From Curvularia sp. ZM96 (taxonomy: Eukaryota; Ascomycota; Dothideomycetes; Pleosporales; Pleosporaceae), in assembly GCA_022457065.1 (NCBI GenBank), contig JAJGBQ010000001.1, forward strand, positions 3,596,001 through 3,660,000: a stretch of 64,000 nucleotides of DNA, given 5' to 3'. Positions 1 to 9,774 of the stretch are shown in pieces; within the stretch, counting starts at the first letter, position 1, and every line of letters starts with the position of its first letter. Made by a program: the position numbers and the translations under genes. The notes below the pieces were generated by a model that saw nothing but the letters and a program-made list of their open reading frames with translations, made no database searches and had not been told where the DNA came from.

Positions 1-220
1 TGGGCGAAATCTTGTTCAGAGTTGCAACATTTCCAACGAAAGCGTTGACCGCCGTCGTTTCAAATGGCGATGAGATGCCTGACCAACCATGTTCTGCCTC
101 AATATTCAGGAAATACGATGCGCGCTGCGACAGCTTATCACAACAGAGAATTGTCGCCACAAAGTATAGTCTACAGCTCGTAAATTCGTTGCTTGATCTT
201 TGGCTCCTGTGAGAGGCCAT
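1..220 (-). CDS. possible 5' part of a gene running off the left edge
   Basis: On the minus strand an ATG at 220-218 opens a frame of about 73 codons that reaches the window edge without a stop. The peptide begins MASHRSQRSSNEFTSC and near the edge contains ETTAVNAFVGNVATLNK, which has a protein-like composition. I recognise no family. A stop-free run of this length is only weak evidence, and no splice site or homology supports it, so it may be chance. If real, the tRNA-Ala gene lies about 0.5 kb upstream of it. Confidence 0.3.
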   Translation of the reverse strand, partial: MASHRSQRSSNEFTSCRLYFVATILCCDKLSQRASYFLNIEAEHGWSGISSPFETTAVNAFVGNVATLNKISP

Positions 221-746
221 TGTGGAAATGAAGTAACTTTCTTCTGCACAAAGGATCTCGGTGCCGACACACGTCATGCAACTGCCGGTGGTGTCGGCGC
301 TAACCTGGGTATCTCGGTCGGCAAGGTCAAAGAAACAAATAAAAATAGCAATGGGGTTACGGGACGTTGGCGCCTTTGCATAGCGTGTTGGGATATGACG
401 GAGTTTGTAGACCGCCACAGTGTATCACCACGCGCATATCAAGACATCCAACCACGGACACAGTTCGCTCGGGAAAACATCATCCGCCGTTCTCTTGTCC
501 GTCACGCCGAGGTGAAAGCCGCGAGCGAGTTCTGCAAAAAACATGGCTTTGTACTGCTAAGCAAAGCAGCAGAGCGCCTTGAAAAAGAACTGCTTCCGCC
601 AGAGCAGCGTCCCATTGCATTGGCCGGAATCCCGTGATGCGCCAAGAACACCGTGCACGCACCAGGCATTAGGGTACAAAACATCAGCCCCGTCCCACGG
701 CAGCTACACCAGTACACTGGCAAAAAAGATCCAAAAACAAAAAAGA
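221..746. other. intergenic, no gene seen
   Basis: The plus strand is open for about 145 codons at 200-637, but the frame has no family features and no convincing start. I treat it as non-coding. Nothing else is evident before the tRNA. Confidence 0.5.
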
Positions 747-818
747 TGGACTCGCGGGGAATCGAACCCCGGACCACTCCCATGCTAAGGGAGTATTATA
801 CCACTAAACCACAAGCCC
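747..818 (-). tRNA. tRNA-Ala (anticodon AGC)
   Basis: The minus strand reads as a complete 72-nt cloverleaf. The 7-bp acceptor stem pairs GGGCTTG with CGAGTCC (one G-U and one U-G pair) and is followed by the discriminator A. The anticodon arm is CTCCC / TTAGCAT / GGGAG, giving anticodon AGC (plus-strand gct at 784-786). The T arm carries the B-box sequence GGGGTTCGATTCCCC. No intron is present and CCA is not encoded. It would decode GCU, and GCC by inosine wobble. Confidence 0.95.
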
Positions 819-1279
819 GATGCTCAAGCTGTGCTTGATTTGATGGAAGGTCGACGGAGAATTTGGAATATGTTCCCGCAACAGAAGACTTCATTGTCTC
901 GGTCGCCTGGCGTACACTCATCCTTGAGTCGCGCGCAGTGCTAGTAATTCAAGGATCTTTAGCCCTCAGCACGTGTTTCTAGGATGCGGCTTCTTGAAGA
1001 CAGTTTCTAGGGACACAGGCTTCGTGGACTGCTTGACAAGGTAGAGTTGGTGTAAGGTGCCAGCTGCACCTAGAACTAATCAAGTAAATCTCTCTTGTCG
1101 AAAGTGGACTGCAGCGTTTGGTCACGACCTTTTTTGGCTTAGCGCGGCTCAACGCGCCTTCACTTCTTGCTCCCCACCACTAGCGATCCGAGGAAACGAT
1201 TGCTCATACAACAAGTACCGCTAGTCATCATCTTCTGCACTTCGTTCACGTCCTTGAATGGGAAAAAAACACTCAGAAA
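819..1279. other. intergenic region upstream of the kinase gene
   Basis: No coding potential is seen. It presumably holds the kinase promoter and the 5' flank of the tRNA gene. No recognisable regulatory motif stands out. Confidence 0.5.
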
Positions 1280-2181
1280 ATGGCACTTAATACAGCAGAT
1301 CCGCCAGGTATATCGTTCCCTCTGAGAGTTTCCATATGTCACGAGTGAACTAATCTTGAAATGTAGTTTCACTTGCAGCCTACGACCACACGAGCACGGA
1401 CGGGCTGGGTGGCGAATATGGTATCAACCCTGAGGACCCTGACATCCATGTCATCGACGCCAAGGGCGAGATTCTGGGCGGAGGAACGACAGGGCTTGTA
1501 GAACTTCTCGATTCGGGAGATGTGGTCAAGTCGCCTTGGACAGTGCCTTCCAAAGCATCAGTCTGCAAAAAGGAGATGGCAGTTGAGGCGCAGATATATG
1601 AGAGACTTGGAGTACACCCCCGACTGGTACAATTCAAACACTGGGATCCTATCGACCATACCCTAACGTTGGAATACATGCCTAATGGTAGTCTCAAAGA
1701 ATACGTTCAGCAGCACGGGCAGGAGATATCGCTATCGCAAAGGCAGCAGTGGGTGATGGAGGCCGTTGAAGGAATTGAACTTCTACACTCGCATAACGTT
1801 ATTCAGGCTGACGTTGGACCGCACAACTTCCTGCTCGATGGTAATTTGAGCCTCAAGATCTCCGACTTTGGCGGATCGTCCTTAGATGGCTCACAAGCCA
1901 TTGTCGCCCCTGGAGTGAGATACAGGCTGCCAGGCTTGGCTGTACGGACTGCGACTGTCAAGGAGGACCTCTTCGCTTTAGGCTCAACCATCTACTTCAT
2001 CGCCACCGGACACGAGCCGTACGAAGAGCTGACCGACGAGGACCAGGTGGAGAACCTGTACAAGGATGGGGTGTTTCCGGAACTCAGCGACGTCCCCTTC
2101 GCTAAGGTCATTTCACTGTGCTGGAAACAGGAAGCTGAATCAGCTCAGATGATTGTCAAAATCATGCAGCTCTCATCATAA
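1280..2181 (+). CDS. small divergent serine/threonine protein kinase-like protein
   Basis: The model has two exons, 1280-1307 and 1379-2181, with a 71-nt intron (donor GTATAT, acceptor TTGCAG, branch-like CTAAT). It encodes 276 aa. The short first exon (MALNTADPP) is needed because the second exon is open upstream but has no ATG. The protein is almost only a kinase domain. The glycine loop is GGGTTG near residues 43-48, the ATP-binding lysine is probably K60, and DFG starts at D172. The catalytic loop reads IQADVGPHN: the aspartate (about 154) and asparagine (about 159) remain, but His and Arg of HRD and the loop lysine are replaced. The APE region is degenerate. Small kinases like this are numerous in Dothideomycetes. 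The residues leave activity possible but not assured, and the substrate is unknown. Confidence 0.75.
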
Positions 2182-4686
2182 AAATGTTAATGAACACATG
2201 GCACATTTGATCCAATATCAGTATATCCTTATCGTGTGATTGAAAAGGGTAAGGACACTATATGTACTTGACGCGGTCTATGTTGTATGTCTTTCTGCGA
2301 CAAGTGGATATGGAAGATACCCTGACCTGGTGTACAAGCGCGCCAGACAAAAAGCATTGTCTTGATTCATAGGTCCAACATATCCAGTCTCTGCTAGCCG
2401 AAGCAGTAGTTTACCAAATCGCGGGCCTTGCGCTCCCTTTAGCGCTGAGAATAGCCTTCGTCACGATGCTTGGGACACGGAATGCGGATCGTGGTACTGC
2501 CCATGAAACTTGTTTTCGGATTTGTGCAGGTGACGCCTGGATCTCTTGCGGCTTTGCATTTGGAGAGAACGGTCGACGTGGTGTTGCAGGATTTGGGGCA
2601 ACCAGTATATTTTTCCATAGAGACCAGGTGAGTGCACATTTCCTGTCCCTTAGCGGATGTTTAATCAATCTTTCTAGGGATCGAATACTTACAGATATTT
2701 AGTCGTCTCGGTCAACAGTTAATAAGCTGGTAGCAGGATGTGTTTCCGAGGATAGGTGTCGTGGATAGTTGCTGTGGATAATAGTTGATGTAGATAGTTA
2801 CTGTACATTCAACTGTCTAGCACACTCAATGAAGGACTGTAGCGACTGACGACAGGCAAGGCAACTAGGCCGCTAAGCCTAACAGCAGAGCGCAAACGGG
2901 TGTCCGCATAAATTGTCAGGGCTGGATTGGTCGATAGAGTTTGCTCCTGGTGCTTGCCGCCAATGAAATGCCGCAAGCCAGCCTGCGGGGGCCGTTGGGT
3001 GAGGGTGAGGGTAGCCCTCAACCGCTATACATGGCTATGGCGAGCTCGACAAACGCTTGTTTCGTGGCGCCCCGGGTCTGCTGAGCCGCCTGTGGAGATG
3101 GCCACTGACACCACTGGTCTGGAGCCAATGCTATCAACCACCCGATTTGCGATTAGGAAAACTCTTGTAAGACATGATTAAGTAGGATAGACACAAAACT
3201 TTGCCCTAACTTAATACTCTTCATACAATATCTGTCATGAACGCCTACTACATCTTCTCACTTGATATTCTTCTCTTCACTTCCAGTTATGGCTGCAAAG
3301 GATTTATCTAGGGACAAATCGAGGATCCCTCGTTAGAGGAATTGTTGGGAAGAGTAATACAGTATAAACCAAAGAGTACTGGAGATAGAATACAGTGTAG
3401 GAGAGTAGGAGAGAGTCAGTAACGCGCTGGACTCGTGATTACCATGACTTGTAGCGGAAATCACAAAGTAGCACAGGCGCACTTACACCACATCTAGTTC
3501 CATGCATGCATGACATCTATTCTAAGATTGATAGCATGCTGCGGCGTCGGTCAATTACTGCTTAATGAGGTTGTTACAAGTCATCGCTTTTCTCTGAGAT
3601 TGATTGCATTTGAAAAAGAGAAATATCCCATCAACAACGAGTAGGTCGACGATTCTTGGACGTGGTGGGTCACATGTGGGGGACATTCAGGGTGGGGCTA
3701 GGCATGCTTCCGGACCCCTACTGTATGTAAGTCTCGGGCCTATTGTACAGTCTTGCTATCAGGGTCTTCTGCGCACCGAGAACTTTGAATATTTCAAGTA
3801 TGTCGCTGAGATAATATTGGGTGGTAGCCAGGTCGACTTTTTCGTACTCGAAATGATATAATAGAAATATCTGCCCAAGAAACTTTGTGGCGGTCATCCC
3901 ACTACTGTATGTGTCTTGCTGAATTTTGAGCATGCAGTGTGGTACTAGTGGGTGGCAACACCATTCGGGTAAAGTATCTTTTAGCCCACGTGCTCACCAT
4001 TCACTGCATCAAGATACAGTCTACGCCGCCAGACTAGAAAATATCTTTGGCATTTCCAGCAAGGCATCGGTGGCTGCGTTTAACGTCTCGCCCGTTCGAC
4101 CCGCTCAGCGAGAATATTATTCGCACAGGCGTGGCACCACGTGTGGGATCGGTTGCACGATCTATCTCAGCTCGGTTAGCTGCATGAACAGCCGGGGATC
4201 TGCACAAGGCCTGTCAAGCGGTGCTGCCCTCTCCAATGACGTCGACCCGGCCGACGACAAGACCCCTCCATCAGGCATGGATCCAACCACCGTACCACGC
4301 GGTGGCGCGGACCGAAGGCGTTTGCTGCGGACTCCACGGGCCCTTTCCGCACGCGAACCACAATCATCATCCTCATTCACCAACTCCTCGACCCACTCCC
4401 TGTGAAGGAGCAAACGATGCGCTAGGCCGCTTTTCGCTTAGGCTAGCGCAAACACAACCGCGGGCTCATATTTTCACTGCTGCTGGTGCCCCTCGGTCCC
4501 TCCTACCACAACAACGATCCGAACTCCTCGATTACTCAATTGGAGACAAGCCTTGATCGCATCTCATACTCAATCACCAAGAGCCACCATCCTTTCACGT
4601 CATTGACACTTCCCAGTACGAGCAATGCTTACATCGTGTACCATTCTATGGTGGCAACAACGGCTGATAAACTTAGATCTATTCCA
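2182..4686. other. 2.5 kb gene-poor intergenic region
   Basis: No complete conserved gene is visible. It holds a short cysteine-rich minus-strand frame at 2439-2639 (listed separately). The stretch 2740-3480 contains degenerate GGATAGTTG-type repeats, and TGTTGGGAAGAG at 3345-3360 resembles the start of a Copia-type LTR; I cannot demonstrate a paired LTR. The last 600 bp are CA/CT-rich and likely hold the promoter and leader of the zinc-knuckle gene. Confidence 0.5.
2439..2639 (-). CDS. candidate short cysteine-rich protein, possibly a relic
   Basis: A minus-strand frame starting with ATG encodes 66 aa with six cysteines, in a pattern reading GCPKSC, then SKCK, GVTCTN and IPCPKH. This spacing resembles small secreted fungal proteins. 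Just upstream in the transcript sense lies a canonical-looking 50-nt intron (donor GTAAGT, acceptor GGGACAG), which would sit in the 5' leader. No signal peptide is encoded, so it is either a truncated relic, a cytosolic peptide, or chance. Homology searching is needed to decide. Confidence 0.3.
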   Translation of the reverse strand: MCTHLVSMEKYTGCPKSCNTTSTVLSKCKAARDPGVTCTNPKTSFMGSTTIRIPCPKHRDEGYSQR

Positions 4687-5494
4687 ATGGAGTACCAAGC
4701 ACCTGCTCCTGCTGCCGGCGCCGGTGGTCGTGGCTGCTACAACTGTAAGTTGCACAGCACCCATCGCCGCATGGCACCCTTGCCACAATAACCCCGCAAC
4801 CCATAGATGACCGAGTCGACGATGATTTTCCAAAAATCGAGCCTCTCACCTCAGCCGCATTGCCAACCTCGGAGCCGTTTTTTTAAACACATTGGGTGCA
4901 ATTGCTAACCTGTCAATGTTTAGGCGGCGATGCCTCCCACCGTGCGGCCGAATGTCCCACCAAGGGCACGCCAACCTGCTACAACTGTGGCGAGAAGGGT
5001 CACGTTAGCCGCGAGTGCACCTCTCCCCAGGCCGAGAAGACTTGCTACCGCTGCGGCGGCACTGGCCACATCTCCCGCGAGTGCACCAAGGACGGCGGCG
5101 CTGCCATGGGCGGCCGTGGTGGCGGTAGCCAGGAATGCTACAAGTGCGGTCAAGTCGGTCACATCGCTCGCAACTGCTCTCAAGGAGGTGGCTATGGCAA
5201 CGGCGGCTTCGGAGGTCGCGGTGGCTATGGTGGTGGTGCCGGCTACGGCGGTGCTCGCCAGACCACCTGCTACTCTTGCGGCGGCTTTGGCCACATGAGC
5301 CGTGACTGCACCCAGGGTCAGAAGTGCTACAACTGTAAGCCAACACGAAACCAACGGAATGTGAGCAATACTGACTTTTCTTAGGCGGCGAGGTCGGCCA
5401 TCTCTCCCGCGACTGTCCTCAGGAGACTTCTTCGGAGCGTGTCTGCTACCGCTGCAAGCAGCCTGGTCACGTCCAGAGCGCCTGCCCCAACTAG
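4687..5494 (+). CDS. GIS2: CCHC zinc-knuckle nucleic-acid-binding protein (CNBP/Gis2/Byr3 type)
   Basis: Three exons, 4687-4744, 4924-5334 and 5385-5494, with introns of 179 and 50 nt (both GTAAG donors, TAG acceptors), give 192 aa. Seven CX2CX4HX4C knuckles are present, with one imperfect N-terminal copy; most read CYxCGxxGHxxRxC. Each intron splits a knuckle right after the shared CYN coding triplet. An RGG-like, Gly/Tyr-rich stretch (GGRGGYGGGAGYGG) separates knuckles 4 and 5. Proteins of this family bind single-stranded nucleic acid and act as translation factors and stress-granule components; yeast Gis2 also has seven knuckles. Start choice rests on the first ATG in frame with the first knuckle. 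The identification is secure; the symbol is by homology to yeast. Confidence 0.95.
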
Positions 5495-6412
5495 GGTGCT
5501 TCTCAGATCTCGTCGATGTTTTGAGATTGAAGGAGTTTTGATGCACCAGCCTCAGAGATTGCCCCCACACCATGACGATTCATCGACATAATTACGATTT
5601 TCCTTCTAGTATATTTACATTCTGCGGCTCGCTGCCGTTTTTTTCAGCGCTTCACGAAAAGCATATCGTCGCCCGGGCATGATTGGTCGGTCTTTTCTAG
5701 TCGGCGGCTCTATGAAGAGAGCTGAGCATCGGAAAAGTCCTGATCCAGGAAGAGCGTTTGGTGGGAGATTCAAAAGTGGGTGGATAGGAGAAGCGGATCC
5801 TTTATGCGAGCAATGAATGGGGCAGTGCGTCGTCTGCACTGTAGGAGAGTGAGGTCTCTTTTGGCGGATGGCTAGGCTTTGGGTTTGCAACGGTGCAGCC
5901 TAAGACTCTGACTGAGGTTGAATAAAGAAACCAGAAAAGTCCCCACGAATGGATGGGCTCCTCAACTTATATTGCGCCAATGCAATGCACCGTGATGGAC
6001 ATGCGCTAACCTAGTTGAATTGGTCGTGTAGGATAAGGACATGCAGTGCTCAGCTGGGCGGGGTGCCACGGAGCTATGACGGGCAAATTTAGTGGGCTAC
6101 GAGCGACATTTCAAGCGCAAGAGGTTAAGCAGCATGGCATAGTGCTTGGCTGGTGACATCGGCTAGCTAAGCGGAACCTGTAAGTGTAGTGCAGAGAATG
6201 TGCGATTGTGTTGTGTAGTGTTTTCCAGTCAGACTCTGGTGGTGGGACAGAACAGACGTTCGCCAAGCCAGATATGCCCGCATATGTCCGTTGACATCCC
6301 ACTCAACCCTAAACAACGTACAACAAGCGACGTCCGCAACTCGACAAAACACAAACGACGCGTCAACCGCTGCAACACGCGTGTTTGGCCCCATCGATCA
6401 CTCCCCAGCACA
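5495..6412. other. intergenic region between GIS2 and mif2
   Basis: This 918-bp stretch holds the 3' UTR of the zinc-knuckle gene and the promoter of mif2. No coding signal is seen apart from frames overlapping the start of mif2. Confidence 0.6.
6358..6382. promoter_or_regulatory. pair of MluI cell-cycle boxes (ACGCGT) in front of mif2
   Basis: Two perfect ACGCGT hexamers lie at 6358-6363 and 6377-6382, 19 bp apart start to start. The nearer one ends 30 bp before the mif2 start codon. ACGCGT is the MCB element bound by the MBF complex (Mbp1/Swi6 type), which drives G1/S transcription in fungi. Function here is inferred from motif and position only. Confidence 0.5.
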
Positions 6413-9273
6413 ATGGCGCCCCCAAAGAAACGCGAAAATCGCGAAAACAATTATTACAATGTTGGTGTACAGGGAAGGTACGCATAGACGCTTCGCAACT
6501 TTGCGCGCGCATGCTCACATTGCGCAGAAAGACAGGCATTACTCTGGCCGACAAAGGCGTTTACGACGAACATGGTCTCGAGCCCATTTCCGGCATCTTC
6601 TCGTCGCCGGAGAAGTCCCCGCCTAAGCGCAGCGGAAACGCGACCGGCTCAGAGTCGATGGATATACAGGAAAGTGCGTTTTCCTCACTGCGCTCACACA
6701 GCGCAATGTTGCGCATGCAAAAAAGCGCATTCTGACGCCGTGATTAGGTTCCATTCCAGAATTTACGACGTCAAACCAGCTGCGCAATGGTCGGCCAAAT
6801 ATCCCTCCCCCTCGAATGCAATCACCCAAGAAATTCAACCTAGGTTCTTCGCCGCGAAGACAATCCTCCATAGTGCCCAGGGGAAGCTCGGCCGCCCCCT
6901 CCAGTCCCATCCGTTCTTCGTCGCATCCGATAGCGAGACGGCTTGATTTCGAACAAGACGAGTCCAGCCTGCAGGAAACGCCGGCACTGAGTGGATCAGG
7001 TGCGCGACGCGGAAAGCGTGGAGACGTATACGATATTCCTGAGGATGGTGACGAATCTCCGCTGCCACAGCCGAGCGCAATGCTAGAAGAGAGTGTTGTG
7101 CAGCAAGAAATCACAGAGAACGAGGATTCTGCAGTTTTTGCGGAGCAGAGCCTTTTCGCGCAGATTGAGGAAGAATCAGTGGCGGACGCCGAGGCTGTCG
7201 AGGAAGCAACTGAGCAGGAAGAGTCGGAAATTACCCCAGAACCTGTGAAACAGCCAGCCAAGAGAGGCAGGAAGCGGAAGAGTGACGCTGTAGAGACTCC
7301 AGAGGACCAAGAAGCAACGACAGAGAAACTCCGGAAACGAGGACCTGCTGCGCAATCGACAGAGTCACACAAGGGCAAGAAGAGTGCGGCTGCGTCAACC
7401 ACTCAACCACGAAGGTCGCAGCGTGTTTCTGATGTTAGCGAACTAGAAGCCAGTGCTAGTCAAGTACCTGCCGATACTACTTTGGATCAATCTGAGGAAG
7501 TTCCTGTGGCGCCGAAACGTCGAGGACGCCCGCCACGCGCGCAGCCTGCACCAGAAAAGGAGAACACTGGGGCATCAAAAACAGCAAAGAATGCGGCTGC
7601 GAAAGAGAAAGACGACGAAGCATTCAGAAAGCCTGCCAAACCTCCGGGTAGACCTAAAGCCAATCCCGAGGCCAAGGCCAAGCCAGGACCCAAGACAAAA
7701 GATAGTTCACAAACGAAATCAAAAGAGAAGACGCCTCTGGATGATGAAGCTGCTGGCAAACTCGTTGATGTATATGGTAACCCCCTCAGCAAACACGACA
7801 TAGACCAGATGTCTACTACATCAGCCGGCTCAAGATTCGGACGAGGGCGACATCTGTCAGTCTTCCGAGAAATCGACCCAGAAAACGTTGCCCGCGTTGG
7901 GCGAACGGGTCGGCATCGTGTTGCGCCTATTGATTTCTGGAAGAACGACCATATTTCGTATGACGTTGATGGCAGCATGACATCGATTGTGAAGAGCGCG
8001 GCAGTAGAGGAGACGCGGAGACAAACAAAGAAGTATGGCTCAAAAGGCAAGAAGAAGAAACTCGCTGCGGTGGAAGAGGAAGAGATTGAGTTGGACCCTT
8101 GGGAGGAGAACGATGGCCGGCTCGTGGGCAACTACAAAGGCTACGATCCAGTCACTAACAGTGCGTCGGATGAGATTATCGAGGATGGTAAGTCAGGCGG
8201 TGTAGGCACATTGAAGTTGTGGCTAATTTATAACAGACATTGCATGGGCGGAGAAGGGCATTCAACCTCGAGAAGTTGGCGACGGTGGCTTCAAATTCGC
8301 AAAGATTGGATCCAGTGGTTCCTTTTTCAACTGGGGTCTCATTGAGCTGGGCCCTGATCAGATGAAGCGAACAAAGAACTCGCGATTCATGCACATGGTC
8401 TTCCATGTACAGTCTGGCACTGTCGAAGTCCGTGTTCATGAGAACGAGTTTACGATACACAAGCATGGTATCTGGCAAGTTCCACGAGGTACGTTACTCT
8501 CCGTTTTCTCAGCTGTCGTCCGTCTTCTGTCTAGCCTTTTCCTTCTTAACCCGGCGCTACTCTTTTCTTTTTCTCTTTTTTCCTTTTTCCCTTTTCCCGC
8601 CCTTTCCGCGCCTGGCTGTACGACCGCCGTCAATTTACGCTCGACGCCCAGCCGGCATGTTGCATATATAGCCCCATGGGCGTTATGCAACGTCACACTG
8701 CCTCGGAGCGCCAGGAACACAACAAAAGCCGCACCGGCCGGGGCCGAGGACATGCCAAGCGAGTAAACGGTTGTTAAAATGCAGCCAGTCATGCGCTGCA
8801 GAAGCTACTGCTGTTGCGTGGATACACTGCATGCTGCGTTGCTACTTGCTGGATAGCATGCATGTGCCCCCGATTTTTACTCGCTTGTCAAGGCCTAATC
8901 TATCGTTTGGGGCGGCTACCGCGCGCGTGCAGTGGCCTGTCCAACTGCCCATTGCCAACGAATACCCCGGCGAACGCTTTTGACCCTTTTTTTCTCCCTT
9001 TACGTGCCTATCGCCCCTGGCGCGTTTGCCGTAGCCGTCCCCGTTTTCTTTGTACCATCTGACCCACGCGTTCTGATTGGCTCAATCACCATCTCCAAGT
9101 CACACGCACACACGCACGAGAATGCCCTTTTATCTTTCGTTGACAAAAAAGCTAACGTACTTTTTTTGCTTTTTACAGGAAACACATACAGTATCAGGAA
9201 TATCGGCAGCACAACTGCGCGCGTCTTTTTCGCGCAGGCAAAGGAGAAGAATGTCGAGGTAGAGGAGTATTAG
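6413..9273 (+). CDS. mif2: inner-kinetochore protein Mif2 / CENP-C
   Basis: Five exons (6413-6477, 6528-6673, 6748-8187, 8237-8488, 9179-9273) encode 665 aa. The N-terminal Mif2 block has GRKTGITLADKGVYDEHGLE and ISGIFSSP, followed by PPPRMQSPKKFNLGSSP. A long acidic and basic disordered middle carries an AT-hook-like RRGRPPR. The CENP-C motif, which binds CENP-A nucleosomes, is near residues 449-470 (RVGRTGRHRVAPIDFW). The C-terminal cupin dimerisation domain includes NWGLIELGPDQMK and ends in VFFAQAKEKNVEVEEY. Introns 1-3 are 49-74 nt, but intron 4, which splits the cupin in PRG|NTYS, is 690 nt. The protein links centromeric chromatin to the Mis12 complex. Two MCB boxes sit just upstream. 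Confidence 0.96.
8489..9178 (+). other. 690-nt intron 4 of mif2
   Basis: The donor GTACGT and acceptor TTTTACAG join the cupin frame exactly (G+GA). The intron is pyrimidine-rich, with CTTTTC-type runs at about 8560-8600, and is about ten times longer than the other introns of this gene. No embedded coding exon, snoRNA box or tRNA was recognised. Confidence 0.8.
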
Positions 9274-9740
9274 CTGTTCTTGTTGTTGTCGATCAACAGA
9301 GCAGGGGTTTTTGTGGGGAATGGGGACGTCTTATGCGTGTGTACATGCTTCTTTTTTCTCTCGTTCTCTATACATGTGTATGTGTGTGTATTGTATACAT
9401 ACGCAGATGGGAGACATGGAGCCTTTGATATCCAGTGCTGTGCAGCGTGAAATGCAGATTTCTTCTTCTTCCCTTCGCTTTCTTCTCTTACGTGCTTGCT
9501 TGCTCTTCCCTGCGTTCAGACACCATGCTGGGAAACCAGCGGTGGATAAGGATTCACGCTGTTCATACTATAACGCTTTTTCTGGCACTTTGAAGCGGTG
9601 TCAGTCATGCGTGCGCATTCCCCCTTCTCCCATCCGCATCTCCTTTCTTTATTTCGTTCTTACTTTCTTCCTTGAGCCCTTTCTCTCCGCCCGCCCCTGT
9701 CAAATTCTCCATTCTCTCCCTTTGTAAGATTGATCATGTA

Positions 9741-9742
<2 letters not shown>

Positions 9743-9772
<30 letters not shown>
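9743..9772 (+). repeat. (CT)15 microsatellite
   Basis: Fifteen uninterrupted CT units lie about 470 bp downstream of the mif2 stop codon. A potentially polymorphic simple repeat. Confidence 0.97.

Positions 9773-9774
<2 letters not shown>

Noticed and set aside
200..637. 145-codon plus-strand open frame
   Set aside because: No domain, poor start, and composition like non-coding sequence; lies in front of the tRNA gene.
3180..3480. Copia-type LTR-like stretch (TGTTGGGAAGAG and following)
   Set aside because: No second LTR, primer-binding site, target duplication or reverse transcriptase could be shown; kept only as a remark on the gap.
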